From Pseudonocardia asaccharolytica DSM 44247 = NBRC 16224 (GTDB lineage Bacteria; Actinomycetota; Actinomycetes; Mycobacteriales; Pseudonocardiaceae): 64,000 nucleotides of DNA. The stretch lies in contig NZ_AUII01000004.1 of the NCBI RefSeq assembly GCF_000423625.1, forward strand, positions 62,001-126,000, written 5' to 3'. The position numbers and the translations under genes are program-made. Positions 9,112 through 17,894 of this stretch are shown piece by piece. Numbering within the stretch: position 1 is the stretch's first letter; the number at the start of each line of letters is the position of its first letter. The notes under the pieces were generated by a model. It was not told the origin of the DNA. It did not search any database and worked only from the letters and a program-made list of their open reading frames with translations.

Positions 9112-9465
9112 ATGCCCGCGAAGCGTGGCGACCGCGTCGCTCCGCCCGCGCGTTCCGGGGGTTGGGAGGCTCGGTTCGCGACGTCGGAGGCCGCGAAGGG
9201 CTGGGAGGAACTCCGCCGGATCGCGCGGGCGAACACCTGGGAGGCGTGGGTCGTGCTCACCGAACGGCCTACCCGTCCCGAGAACCCGGCTCGCCAGCAC
9301 CGGCTCCGGGGGCAGCTCGCCGAGCGCGTGATCGGAGGCCGGACTCTGGAGCAGTGGCAGTACGAGGTCACTGCGGGCGGGCGGATCTGGTACTGCCCGG
9401 ATGCCGAACGTCGCATCGTCTGGGTCGTCGCCGCCGGACCTGCTCACCCCAAAACCACCGAGTAG
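9112..9465 (+). CDS. Putative RelE/ParE-like toxin
   Basis: A basic protein of 117 aa starting at ATG 9112. The sequence has the look of a RelE-fold toxin: a helical N-half (AAKGWEELRRIARANTW), then RQHRLRGQLAERVIGGR and a strand-rich end (LEQWQYEVTAGGRIWY, then RRIVWVVAAGPAHPK). Similar actinobacterial proteins often sit next to a small acidic partner, as here. Toxicity and pairing are inferred from size, charge and gene order, not from a motif proving activity. Confidence 0.55.
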   Translation: MPAKRGDRVAPPARSGGWEARFATSEAAKGWEELRRIARANTWEAWVVLTERPTRPENPARQHRLRGQLAERVIGGRTLEQWQYEVTAGGRIWYCPDAERRIVWVVAAGPAHPKTTE

Positions 9466-9482
9466 CGAGTGCGCCCGCGGGG

Positions 9483-9556
9483 TCAGCGTGGCGGGTGGAC
9501 ATCTGCGCGGGACCCCACGCGCAGCACCGTGATAACCCGCGCATCCTCGTCGATGC
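9483..9556 (-). pseudogene. RelE-type toxin, C-terminal fragment
   Basis: On the minus strand the last 24 codons read SIDEDARVITVLRVGSRADV and HPPR. This is almost the same ending as the intact toxin at 10979-11254 (RIDEDERLITVLRVEHRADV). Upstream sequence in the frame does not match, so only the tail of a second toxin copy remains. Confidence 0.6.
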
Positions 9557-9613
9557 TCACTGTCCGTCCCGCTCGCCGAGATCGAACGGCGGCCCGGGCG
9601 GTTGCGTCGTGGC

Positions 9614-10285
9614 TCACCTTGCTGCCAGTTCGGCAACGACGAAGCCGTCCCGCTCCACCGGCGGCCCGACCGCCACGTCCACGGGCACGGTGAAGCCCGG
9701 GCCGTCGACGACGAACGTGTGGAACTCGCCGCGTTCCCCGCACGGGTCCACCCCGTCGGGCAGCCCGTCGAGGAAGGCCTCGTCGAACCACCGGCCGGCC
9801 AGTTCGGCGGGTGCCTGCGCGGGGTCGACGCAGGTGACGACGGCGCGCAGCCCGCAGCGCAGCATCTCGGCGGCCAGCTCCGCGGTGGGGCGGCCCCAGA
9901 GCGGGAACATCGGCGCGACGCCGGAGTCGGCGATCGACCGCTCCCGGTACTCGCGGACGTCACGCAGGTGCAGGTCGCCGAACACGAGCCGCTCGACGCC
10001 GGCGCGGCCCGCCGCGGTGAGCGCCTCGTTCGTGCGCGCTTCGTAGATGTCGTTCGGGCAGGGCCACGGCAGGTCGACGGTGTGTAGCGGCAGGCCGAGG
10101 GCATCGGCCTGGGCCTGCACGAGTGCGTGCGGAACGGCGTGCACCGGGACCCGGCGGGTTGCGGCGTTCATCGTGGTGAGGAGGCCGACGACGTCCACGG
10201 CGCGGGTCTCCCGGACCGTGTGGAGGGCGAACGCCGCGTCCTTGCCGGAGGACCAGCTGACCCAGCCGCGGGTGGGGTTTGTCAT
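9614..10285 (-). CDS. Dph6-like ATP pyrophosphatase (diphthine-ammonia ligase family)
   Basis: A protein of 223 aa. The PP-loop motif SSGKDAAFA lies at residues 12-20 from the ATG at 10285, which I prefer over a longer start because this family begins just before the motif. Later parts fit the MJ0570/Dph6 group: NDIYEARTNEAL, LVFGDLHLRDVREYRE and GRWFDEAFLDGLPDGVDPCG. The enzyme adenylates a substrate and transfers ammonia; in bacteria the substrate is unknown, because diphthamide is not made there. A 47-bp piece of its 5' end is duplicated at 10914-10960. Confidence 0.8.
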   Translation of the reverse strand: MTNPTRGWVSWSSGKDAAFALHTVRETRAVDVVGLLTTMNAATRRVPVHAVPHALVQAQADALGLPLHTVDLPWPCPNDIYEARTNEALTAAGRAGVERLVFGDLHLRDVREYRERSIADSGVAPMFPLWGRPTAELAAEMLRCGLRAVVTCVDPAQAPAELAGRWFDEAFLDGLPDGVDPCGERGEFHTFVVDGPGFTVPVDVAVGPPVERDGFVVAELAAR

Positions 10286-10337
10286 CGCCGGAGAACCTAC
10301 CCGGCGGTCGAACCTGCTCACTCTACCGATCGGACGG

Positions 10338-10605
10338 CTACCAGATGACCGGAACGACCCCGGCCGAGGAGATGGCCCGATCCGCCGTGACCAGGGGTGT
10401 GCGCAGCTGCGCGGCCGTCGCGAGGATGAACCGATCGAATGGGTCGGGCAGCTTATCGAGCAGGACCCGGTCGAAGTGCTCCGTGGTCTCGGCCATGATC
10501 GGGGCCACGTCGAAGTTGGTCGCCGGGTCGAGCACGGTCCGCCGGAGGGGCTCGAAGGCCCCCGGGGCCGAAGATCAGGACGTGCGAGTCCGCGACAACC
10601 TTCAT
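10338..10605 (-). pseudogene. VapC-like PIN-domain toxin with internal deletion
   Basis: On the minus strand an ATG at 10605 begins MKVVADSHVLIF, the usual PIN-domain start with its first acidic residue. After a short unmatched stretch and a change of frame, the PIN C-terminus appears: KLPDPFDRFILATAAQL, LVTADRAI and VVPVIW. About half of a ~130-aa PIN protein is missing between them. The ATG overlaps the stop of the upstream remnant (ATGA), the usual arrangement of a vapBC pair. Confidence 0.65.
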
Positions 10606-10793
10606 CCCTGCGAAGCGGCTTCGCTGTACTGCGCCACGCGCTCGGCCTTCGCCTCGTCGAGTCCTCGAATCAGGGCCTCGACCGCCTCGGCCGAGACGGT
10701 GCCCGCCAACGCTCCGGCCATGCGCTTGCGCTCCGCCGGGCGCTGCTCCGGGACCAGCCGCAGGTGAGCACAGGGTCGCAGGCCAAGCCGGGC
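10602..10793 (-). pseudogene. VapB-type antitoxin remnant
   Basis: The minus-strand frame ending at 10602 reads KRMAGALAGTVSAEAVEALI, GLDEAKAERVAQYSEAASQG and stop, and it overlaps the PIN toxin start by four bases. Size, charge and coupling suit the C-terminal half of an antitoxin. Its natural start is gone: upstream the frame merges with unrelated sequence and with the duplicated Dph6 piece. Confidence 0.45.
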
Positions 10794-10913
10794 CAGCTCG
10801 CTCGCCGGACCGGGTTGTCGGACCAGGTCGTGATCCGCTGGCTGCGGATCCTCCGGCAAGAGGGACGGGTCGAGCCCACCGAGAGCGTGAAGAGCCCGAA
10901 CGTTGAGGAGATC

Positions 10914-10960
10914 GACGACGTCCATGGTGCCGGCCTCCCGGACCGCGTGGAGGGCGAACG
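10914..10960 (+). repeat. Partial duplicate of the Dph6-like gene 5' end
   Basis: These 47 bp match 10187-10233 with only a few mismatches, in the same orientation. On the minus strand the copy encodes FALHAVREAGTMDVVDLLN, to compare with FALHTVRETRAVDVVGLL in the gene. It sits between the toxin-antitoxin remnants and marks a rearrangement junction. Confidence 0.7.
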
Positions 10961-10978
10961 GGCGAGTGCAGCGGCGGG

Positions 10979-11254
10979 TCAGCGTGGCCGGTAGACGTCC
11001 GCGCGGTGCTCCACGCGCAGCACGGTGATGAGCCGCTCGTCCTCGTCGATCCGGTAGATGATGCGGAACGAGCCTCGCCGCGCCGCGTATCTGCCTGCGA
11101 GTTCCCTGCGAAGCGGTTTGCCGACGCGGTGCGGGTTGATGCGGAGACTTCCGGTCACGAACTCGATGACGGCTGCGGCCACACTCTCGGGCAGCTTGTC
11201 CTGGAGCATCCGGACCGCACTCGACGAAAGCTGGACCTCGTACGGATTTGTCAC
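10979..11254 (-). CDS. RelE/ParE family toxin
   Basis: A protein of 91 aa with a clean RelE fold signature: SSSAVRMLQDKLPESVAAAV, NPHRVGKPLRRELAGRYAAR, RGSFRIIYRIDEDERLITVL and a basic end. RelE toxins cut mRNA on the ribosome; the Arg-rich strand and final Arg-x-Arg are in the expected places. The ATG at 11254 overlaps the antitoxin stop (ATGA), so both are translated from one transcript. Length and composition are normal and nothing suggests decay. Confidence 0.9.
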   Translation of the reverse strand: MTNPYEVQLSSSAVRMLQDKLPESVAAAVIEFVTGSLRINPHRVGKPLRRELAGRYAARRGSFRIIYRIDEDERLITVLRVEHRADVYRPR

Positions 11255-11523
11255 CGTCGCGGCCGGAGCGCCCGGATCGCGTCAACCCCGCGGACCACTT
11301 CGCCGCGGGCGGCCTCGGCCTCGGCCTGCCGGATATCGGCGAGGGCCTCGGGGTCGCTGAGGATGTCCAGGGTCTCCTCAAGGGCGGCGAGGTCCTCATA
11401 CCCGATCAGGACCGCCGCGGGTCGGCCGTTGCGAGTGACAATCACGCGCTCGTGTTCCCGTTCGGCACGGTCGACGAACTCGGACAGATGGTCCCGGACG
11501 GTACGCAGCGACTCGATCGTCAT
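11251..11523 (-). CDS. Phd/YefM family antitoxin
   Basis: A protein of 90 aa from ATG 11523 (a GTG six bases upstream is also possible). The N-terminus MTIESLRTVRDHLSEFVDR and RVIVTRNGRPAAVLIGYEDL is the Phd/YefM DNA-binding and dimer domain; the acidic tail (LADIRQAEAEAARGE) would wrap the toxin. It precedes the RelE toxin with a 4-base overlap. A 14-bp perfect palindrome covers the region just upstream of the start and is a likely autoregulation site. Confidence 0.9.
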   Translation of the reverse strand: MTIESLRTVRDHLSEFVDRAEREHERVIVTRNGRPAAVLIGYEDLAALEETLDILSDPEALADIRQAEAEAARGEVVRGVDAIRALRPRR

Positions 11524-11923
11524 GGCCACAATTGTGGCACATACAGAGCTTCTCGGACGGCGATTCCGTGCTGCGGACGGCGCCTACATCGAGCTGTCGG
11601 AGGAGTTGTACGAGGTCCTGAAGGACGTCGTGACAGCGCTGTCCCAAGGCCTGGCGATCACTGTTACTCCACAGCACACCGTGCTCACCACCAGCCAGGC
11701 CGCTGATCTGCTTGGCGTGTCGCGGCCGACGCTGGTTCGGTTGCTCGAGGCTGGGAAGATCCCATTCGACAAGCCCGGTCGGCATCGGCGGATCCGGCTT
11801 CGTGATTTGCTCGCCTACCAGCAGCGGGTGCGCCGGGCCCGCGCGGCTGGGCTCGAGGAGATGGTGCGGGCATCCGAGGACGCCGGGCTGTACGACCCTA
11901 TCGAGGACGCCGGGAGGATTTGA
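11522..11923 (+). CDS. Excisionase-type HTH protein, likely orphan antitoxin
   Basis: A protein of 133 aa. An N-terminal dimer-like part (FRAADGAYIELSEELYEVL) is followed by a MerR/excisionase winged helix: LTTSQAADLLGVSRPTLVRL, then IPFDKPGRHRRIRLRDLL. This layout is typical of antitoxins that precede a PIN-domain toxin. No PIN gene follows; the next gene is a broken hsdR only 3 bp away. The toxin has probably been lost in a rearrangement. The chosen ATG at 11522 overlaps the divergent antitoxin start, so the transcript may be leaderless. Confidence 0.75.
   Translation: MATIVAHTELLGRRFRAADGAYIELSEELYEVLKDVVTALSQGLAITVTPQHTVLTTSQAADLLGVSRPTLVRLLEAGKIPFDKPGRHRRIRLRDLLAYQQRVRRARAAGLEEMVRASEDAGLYDPIEDAGRI
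11525..11538. promoter_or_regulatory. Palindromic operator between divergent TA-related genes
   Basis: GCCACAATTGTGGC is a perfect 14-bp palindrome. It lies just upstream of the antitoxin ATG (minus strand) and inside the first codons of the divergent HTH gene. The two start codons overlap as CATG at 11521-11524, so one bound repressor could block both. Phd-type antitoxins bind such sites; binding here is inferred. Confidence 0.5.
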
Positions 11924-11926
11924 GGG

Positions 11927-12678
11927 GTGAGCGTCCACAAGGAGATCGCGTTCGAGGACGCGCGATCGAGCGGGCGATGCTGGAGTCCGGCTGGCGGCAG
12001 GGACAGCCCGCCCACTACCGGCGCGAGCTCGGCCTCGACACCGCCGAGCTGTTCGCGTTCATCGGCGCCACCCAGATCGACAAGTGGAACCAGCTCGTCG
12101 CGTTCGAGAGCGGCGATCCCGACGCCGCTCAGCGGACGTTCGCCGAGCGCGTCGCCCGCGAGATCGACGCCCGCGGCACGCTCGACGTCCTGCGCCACGG
12201 TGTGAAGGACCGCGGTCAGCTGTTTCGCCTCGCCTACTTCCGGCCCGCCCACCCGCTCGCCGACGATGCACTCGTCGAGTACGAGAAGCACCGCCTGACC
12301 GTCACCCGGCAGCTGTACTACTCGCAGAAGTCGCCGGAGCGCTCGCTCGACCTCGTCCTGTTCGTCAACGGGTTCCCGGTCGCCACCGCCGAGCTGAAGA
12401 ACCCGCTCACCGGGCAGACCAGCGACGCTACGTACCTGGTGCCGGACGGCGATGGCGACGAGGACGGTGACCCGCTCACCGCGTCCGCGCTGGCCCGTGG
12501 CCGTCACGAAACACTGTCCTATTTCGCCTTCACCGCGACCCCGAAGGCCAAGACGCTGCATCTGTTCGGCACGCCGCGTCCCGTCACGGGCAATCCGCAG
12601 CCGTTCCACGTGTACTCGATGCGCCAGGCGATCGAGGAGGGCTTCATCCTCGACGTCCTGAGCAGCTGCGTCACCTAG
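11927..12678 (+). pseudogene. hsdR: Type I restriction enzyme HsdR, heavily deleted
   Basis: GTG 11927, after GGGAGG, begins VSVHKEIAFED, the usual HsdR start. The frame shifts near 11958 and continues with AMLESGWRQGQPAHYRRELG. The nuclease part is visible (LDLVLFVNGFPVATAELKNP, with the E-x-K pair). The sequence then jumps from the nuclease domain to a late helicase segment (RHETLSYFAFTATPKAKTLH, QPFHVYSMRQAIEEGFILDV) and stops. Several hundred residues of motor and the whole C-terminus are missing. No hsdM or hsdS is in the window. Confidence 0.85.
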
Positions 12679-12905
12679 CTGACACGCCAGCTCATTCGCG
12701 TCGACGGTACGGCCGTGTGGTGTGAGTCGACACCACTGGACTGCGTCCGGATCCCGGTGATGGGTCGCACCGCCTCAAGATTGTCGGCGCTCCGTGTGAT
12801 CCTCTAAGGATGCCCCGTGATGATCGCGGATGCCGATCAGCCGGTCTCGGCCGATCGCACTGCACCCGGGCGGGTCGGGGCACGACAGATGGGGAGAGCT
12901 GCACG
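12679..12905. promoter_or_regulatory. Intergenic region with inverted repeat upstream of the second helicase
   Basis: This 227-bp gap contains a 7-bp inverted repeat, GTGGTGT-N6-ACACCAC at 12717-12736. It could end leftover hsdR transcription or serve as an operator for the helicase. GGGGAGAG at 12891-12898 is the helicase RBS. No coding frame of interest was seen. Confidence 0.4.
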
Positions 12906-15900
12906 ATGCCGGAGTGGGATCCGCTTCTTCGCGACCAGGTCACCCGCCTCATGGGCGTACTGCGCCAGCTCGCCGTCACACGGAACAGCCCCATCCGGCA
13001 CACGTCGGGATACGACAAGGTCATGTGGTTGGACGATGTGCAGAAGCACCGCACCGTCCAGATGCCGACCGGGCCCGGAGATGAGCTGCTGCGCGTGCAG
13101 CGCGTGCAGCTCGAGCCAGAGCCTCCGGCGCCCCGGGAGCTGGTGCACTGGATCCAGCGGCCGGCGGACACGGACGGAACCCGAGAGCCAGCGTTGCGAC
13201 AACACGGGTCCCTGCCCGGCATCGGGCAGGTCGACCTCGACGATGCGCCGGAGATCCGCGCGGCGTTCGACGAGTGGATGACGCTCTGGCGGCCGTGGGC
13301 CGAACGTGAGCGGCGTCGCCGTCCGTACCGGCGGATCTTCCAGACGCTGTTCGACCTGCACCGGATGGCGACGGACCGGCCGGAGTCGGTGGAGCTCGTC
13401 CTCTCCGCCGGTCTGCTGCACCTCCCGGCGCCCGCCGGGGAGCAGGGCGTGCACGTGCACCTGCTCACCCAGCCCGTCCGGGTCGAGCAGGATCTCGAAA
13501 CGGGCGAGATGGTGTGCACGCTCGCTGACGACACGGGGTTGCGCCTGGAAGACGACGAGCTGCTGTCCGGTCGGCCGGACTACGACCCGTCCGGATCGGC
13601 TGTGCTGCGAGACCGGCTGCTGGAGCTGGCCGAGACCCCGATTGACCCGGCCATCGCGGTGTTCCTCAAGGAATGGGCGGAGCGCGCGCTGCGGGTCGTC
13701 TGCACCGTCGAGGACACGGGGGACGAACCGTCGGGCGATCAGGCCCGGCTGAGCGTGGCGCCTGCGATCGTCGCGCGCCGTCGCGGCGCCTTCGCGTTGC
13801 GCGAGTACTACGGCGCGATCTCGCGTTCGCTGACCGACTCGTCGCAGCCGCTCCCGCTGGGGCTGGCGCAGCTCGTCCGGCCCATCGAGCCCGAGGACCG
13901 CATGGCGTGGCTCGAGCGCTCCGGTGGGCTGGCGCCGGTCGACCTCGCCGAGCAGCCGTTGTTCCCGCTGCCGGCGAACGAGGAGCAGTCGCAGATCATC
14001 CGCAGGCTCGGCTCGGACACCGGCGTCGTCGTCGAGGGCCCACCGGGAACCGGCAAGACCCACACCATCGCCAATCTCGTGAGCGCCCTGCTGGCCCGCG
14101 GGCAGCGCGTGCTCGTCACCAGCGAAAAGGCCCAGGCGTTGCGGGTGCTGCGGGAGAAGCTGCCGCACGGCATGCAGGAGCTGTGCGTCTCGATCACCGA
14201 CGTGTCCCTCAAGGGCAAGTCCGACCTGCAGAAGAGTGTCGCGACACTGGCCGGACGCAAGAGCGACTTCAATCCCGATCGCGCCGACCGCCTGATCGCC
14301 GACCTCATCACTCGTCGCGACGACGTGCAGCGCAAGCGGGCGCTGCTGCTGGAGGACATCCGCGCACTGCGCGAGACGGAGACCTATCAACACCCGCAGA
14401 TCGCTCCCGGCTTCCGCGGAACGCTGTCCGAGATCGTCCGGACATTGACGGCGACCGCTGAGCAGGACGGCTGGGTCGGGCAAGGCGCCCGCGGTGAGCT
14501 ACCGCTCACCACCTCTCAGATGGACGAGCTGCTGCGGCTGCTTCGGGAACGCAGCGACCGGCGCGCGTCCCGACGCCACCAGCAGCTCCCCGAACCCGGC
14601 GAGCTCCTCCCCTCGGACCGGTTCGCCGAGCTCGCGGAGGCCATCGCGTGTGGCGACGAAGCCCGTTCCGGCGCCGAGAGCGGCCTCGTCGGCGCACTGC
14701 AGGACCTGCCACCCGACGCCCTCGGGGAACTCGCGCCCGTCTGCGCGGAGATCTCGGAAGCGACGGTCGAGCTCCGGAATCTCCCGGCTCAGGCGTCCTG
14801 GGCGCTGTCGATGGCCGACTCCCTGCTCGCCGGCAGCGCGGAGCATCTGTGGCAGCGCGCAGTCGAACAGCTCCCGGCCGTCGACGCCGCCGTCGACCAC
14901 GACCGCGCGGCAGGCTTCTCACGCATGACCGTTGCCGCTGACATCGACGCTTCCGACGCGGCACGGGTGTTCGAGCGGTTCGCCGAATATCTCGCCAACG
15001 GTGGCTCACTGCGTCGGATGTTCAAGAGCGCGGAGCAGAAGGACGCCGAGCGGTTCGGAGAGAACGTCCGTGTGGAGGGCGCGGCTCCCGTGACGGCGTC
15101 GGCTGCCGGTGCCGCAGCGAAGCACCTGCGCGTGCTGGAGATCGCCCGCGTTGTCGACAGCGCATTCCAGCCGCTCCGGATGGGGATACCGCTCGATGCG
15201 GACCGATCCGTGCTCGTCAATGCCATGGTGGAGCTGCGCCGCAGCTGCACGGCGGTCGACCGCGTGCTGCGAGCCGCCGACGCGCTGCGCCGGCTGTTCG
15301 CGGCGCTCCCGCCCGGTGAGCGTCCGACCGTGGTCGGCGTGCCCGAGCTCGAGCGGATCGCCACGATCGCGGTCGCCGTCACGCAGGCGCGGGTCGCCGC
15401 GCTCGCCCGCGCCGAACTGGACGCCGCCGCAACTGCCCTGCTGAACGCGGTCCCGTCGCCGGCGCGCAGCCCCGAGCTGACCGGCATCGTCGACGCGTAC
15501 CGCCGCACGGATCCGGCGAGATACGAGCAGGCATTGGTCGCGCTCGACCAGGCCCGGTGCGAACAGCGTGACCAACACCGGTGCGATGAGTCGCTGAGCC
15601 GGTTGCGCTCGGCCTCGTCCGCCCTGGCCGACGAGGCCGAGACGCGCCCCGGCGACACGATGTGGAACCAGCGGCTGGCTCGGTGGCCGCAGGCGTGGGC
15701 CCACGGCTGCGCCGCGACGTGGCTTGTAGAGCAGGCTACCCCGGGGCGAGAGCAGCGTCTGGAAGGCGAGCTGGACATCGCGGTCAAGGATCTGCTCAAG
15801 CTGACCGGTGAGCTCGCCGCCGCGAAGGCATGGCGATCGTGCCTCAGCCGAATGACCGCGGAGCAGGTGCAGGCCCTGCAGTCGTACCGCAACGAGATGA

Positions 15901-17369
15901 TCAAGGTCGGCAAGGGCACGGGGAAGTTCGCCGAGCGCAGCCGCCAGGCGGCACGGGAGGCGATGGCCGTCGCTCAGTCGGCCGTGCCGGCCTGGGTGAT
16001 GCCGATCCAACAGGTCCTCGCCTCGGTGCCGCCCAAGGCCGGATCCTTCGACGTCGTGATCGTCGACGAGGCGAGCCAGGTCGACCTGACCAGCGTGTTC
16101 CTGCTCTGGCTGGCCCCTCGGGTGATCGTGGTCGGCGATGACAAGCAGTGCACGCCGTCAGAGGTCGCGAGCGGGGCCCTCCAGCCGATCTTCGATCGGC
16201 TCGACGCTGAGCTGCACGACATACCGACGTATCTACGATCGGCGTTCACTCCGAAGGACAGCATCTTCTCGCTGCTGCGCAGCCGCTTCGGTCAGGTGGT
16301 CCGGCTTCGCGAGCATTTCCGGTGCATGCCGGAGATCATCACGTGGTCGTCGAACATGTTCTACCGTGACGCCCCGCTGGTCCCGCTGCGTCAGTTCGGG
16401 GCCGACCGGCTGCCCCCGCTCCGCGCGACCCACGTGGCCGGCGCCGTCACCGAACCCACCCGAGGATCCGTTGCCAACCGCGCGGAGGCCGCCGCCATCG
16501 CCGCGTCGATCCGTGCGTGTCTCGACGATCCTGCATACGGGGGTAAGACGTTCGGCGTGGTTGTCCTGCAGGGCCATCCGCAGGTCGACCTCATCGGTGA
16601 CGAGATCAAGAAGCTCGTCTCACCCGAGGAGTGGCGCGACCGAAGGTTGCGGATCGGGGCGCCTCCCGACTTCCAGGGCGACGAGCGCCACGTCGTGTGG
16701 CTGTCCCTCGTGGTCGCGCCGAACTCGCCGCGCACCGCCTTGACGAGACTGAACTTCGAACAGAGTTTCAACGTGGCGGCGTCACGCGCCCAAGATCAGC
16801 TGTGGCTGTTCCACTCCGTCACCACGGATCTTCTGCGTCCGGCGGACCTGCGGCGGTCGCTGCTGGACTACATGACCTCGGCCGGTTCGAGCGGGATCGA
16901 GCCGGTCCTCACCGACGTCGACCCGGACCGGCGGCACGATGCGTTCGACTCGCTGTTCGAACAGCGCGTGTTCCTCGACCTCGTCGCCCGTGGCTATCAC
17001 GTCACCCCGCAGTTCGAGACGAATGGGCGACGCATCGACCTGGTCGTGACCGGGACCGCGGGGAAGCTGGCCGTCGAGTGCGACGGCGAGGCGTTCCACA
17101 CCACGCCGGAACAGCGGGAGGCCGACCTACACCGCGAACAGGAGCTCAAGCGGTGTGGCTGGACATTCGTACGCATCCGGGAGTCGATCTACTACCTGAA
17201 TCGGGAGGAGGCTCTCACCCCGGTGTGGGCGGCGCTGGATCGGTTGGGGATCGGCCCGTTCGGCGAGATGGCGAACGGGACGTGGATCCCGCGGTCGCAG
17301 ACGCTGGACGGCCCCGAAACATCCACGTTGGAGGGCCGGCTACCGGCGGAGCCGCCGCGTGAGCGCTGA
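12906..17369 (+). CDS. Large SF1 helicase with C-terminal restriction-type nuclease
   Basis: A protein of 1,487 aa from ATG 12906 (GGGGAGAG eight bases upstream). After a ~370-residue N-terminal region of unknown fold, the helicase starts with Walker A GPPGTGKT at 378-385. A long insert with coiled character follows, then Walker B DEASQVD from 1054, DDKQCTPS and FQGDERHVVWLSL. A REase_MTES_1575/Vsr-like nuclease ends the protein, with its key residues intact: RRIDLVV (Asp1378) and VECDGEAFH (Glu1391). The product probably unwinds and cuts DNA, as in several antiviral helicase-nucleases. An HNH gene begins inside its last codons, which suggests a two-gene system. Confidence 0.85.
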   Translation: MPEWDPLLRDQVTRLMGVLRQLAVTRNSPIRHTSGYDKVMWLDDVQKHRTVQMPTGPGDELLRVQRVQLEPEPPAPRELVHWIQRPADTDGTREPALRQHGSLPGIGQVDLDDAPEIRAAFDEWMTLWRPWAERERRRRPYRRIFQTLFDLHRMATDRPESVELVLSAGLLHLPAPAGEQGVHVHLLTQPVRVEQDLETGEMVCTLADDTGLRLEDDELLSGRPDYDPSGSAVLRDRLLELAETPIDPAIAVFLKEWAERALRVVCTVEDTGDEPSGDQARLSVAPAIVARRRGAFALREYYGAISRSLTDSSQPLPLGLAQLVRPIEPEDRMAWLERSGGLAPVDLAEQPLFPLPANEEQSQIIRRLGSDTGVVVEGPPGTGKTHTIANLVSALLARGQRVLVTSEKAQALRVLREKLPHGMQELCVSITDVSLKGKSDLQKSVATLAGRKSDFNPDRADRLIADLITRRDDVQRKRALLLEDIRALRETETYQHPQIAPGFRGTLSEIVRTLTATAEQDGWVGQGARGELPLTTSQMDELLRLLRERSDRRASRRHQQLPEPGELLPSDRFAELAEAIACGDEARSGAESGLVGALQDLPPDALGELAPVCAEISEATVELRNLPAQASWALSMADSLLAGSAEHLWQRAVEQLPAVDAAVDHDRAAGFSRMTVAADIDASDAARVFERFAEYLANGGSLRRMFKSAEQKDAERFGENVRVEGAAPVTASAAGAAAKHLRVLEIARVVDSAFQPLRMGIPLDADRSVLVNAMVELRRSCTAVDRVLRAADALRRLFAALPPGERPTVVGVPELERIATIAVAVTQARVAALARAELDAAATALLNAVPSPARSPELTGIVDAYRRTDPARYEQALVALDQARCEQRDQHRCDESLSRLRSASSALADEAETRPGDTMWNQRLARWPQAWAHGCAATWLVEQATPGREQRLEGELDIAVKDLLKLTGELAAAKAWRSCLSRMTAEQVQALQSYRNEMIKVGKGTGKFAERSRQAAREAMAVAQSAVPAWVMPIQQVLASVPPKAGSFDVVIVDEASQVDLTSVFLLWLAPRVIVVGDDKQCTPSEVASGALQPIFDRLDAELHDIPTYLRSAFTPKDSIFSLLRSRFGQVVRLREHFRCMPEIITWSSNMFYRDAPLVPLRQFGADRLPPLRATHVAGAVTEPTRGSVANRAEAAAIAASIRACLDDPAYGGKTFGVVVLQGHPQVDLIGDEIKKLVSPEEWRDRRLRIGAPPDFQGDERHVVWLSLVVAPNSPRTALTRLNFEQSFNVAASRAQDQLWLFHSVTTDLLRPADLRRSLLDYMTSAGSSGIEPVLTDVDPDRRHDAFDSLFEQRVFLDLVARGYHVTPQFETNGRRIDLVVTGTAGKLAVECDGEAFHTTPEQREADLHREQELKRCGWTFVRIRESIYYLNREEALTPVWAALDRLGIGPFGEMANGTWIPRSQTLDGPETSTLEGRLPAEPPRER

Positions 17370-17729
17370 GTTCGACTCGCTGGTGCGCCGGGAGGCCCAG
17401 CGCTGGCTCACGCTGCGCACCAACGACGGGCAGATGCGGCGCACATCGTGCCGGACCGGGACGAGGCCGGGATCGCGGCGGTGCGCAACGGCCTGGCCCT
17501 GTGCAAGATCCACCACGCGGCCTACGACAGCCTGGTGCTGGGGATCCGTCCGGACCTCGTCGTCGAGATCCGGGCGGACCTGCTGGAGGAGATCGACGGG
17601 CCGATGCTCGAGCACCGGCTGAAGGGCCGGCACGGCCAGCGGCTGATGGCCGTGCCGAAGGTCAGGGCCGAGCGTCCGGACGTCGAGCTGCTCGAACAGC
17701 GGTACGCGACCTTCCGGGCGGCCGGCTGA
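17359..17729 (+). pseudogene. HNH endonuclease copy 1, out-of-frame internal deletion
   Basis: GTG 17359 overlaps the helicase 3' end and begins SAEFDSLVRREAQRWLTLRT, a usual N-terminus of actinobacterial HNH restriction-like proteins. After about 25 codons the DNA jumps to the distal half of the HNH domain in another frame (HIVPDRDEAGIAAVRNGLAL, CKIHHAAYDS) and runs to the natural end. The central part with the CxxC pair is missing. From 17433 onward the DNA closely matches 22740-23036. Confidence 0.8.
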
Positions 17730-17870
17730 CCGTTGTCCGGGCCGGACGTGACGTCCCGATGCGGCTCGGACAATTGCGTTGCGGGGCATCTCGCTGCCGG
17801 TTCGGCGGGTGCCAGCGCGAGGGGCCGCAGCGGGTACAACCCGATATCCGATCCAACACAGGACAGCTGG

Positions 17871-17889
17871 CATAACGCGTTGCGTTATG
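17871..17889. promoter_or_regulatory. Operator of the higBA operon
   Basis: CATAACGC-GTT-GCGTTATG is a perfect inverted repeat with 8-bp arms, ending 5 bp before the higB GTG. HigA-type antitoxins repress by binding palindromes that overlap their promoter, so this is the natural autoregulation site. Binding is inferred. Confidence 0.65.
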
Positions 17890-17894
17890 CTGGG

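Noticed and set aside
8579..10046. Extension of the transposase into an 843-residue protein
   Set aside because: After the C-run frameshift the frame is a shadow of other genes; the real transposase end lies at 8578 in the -1 frame.
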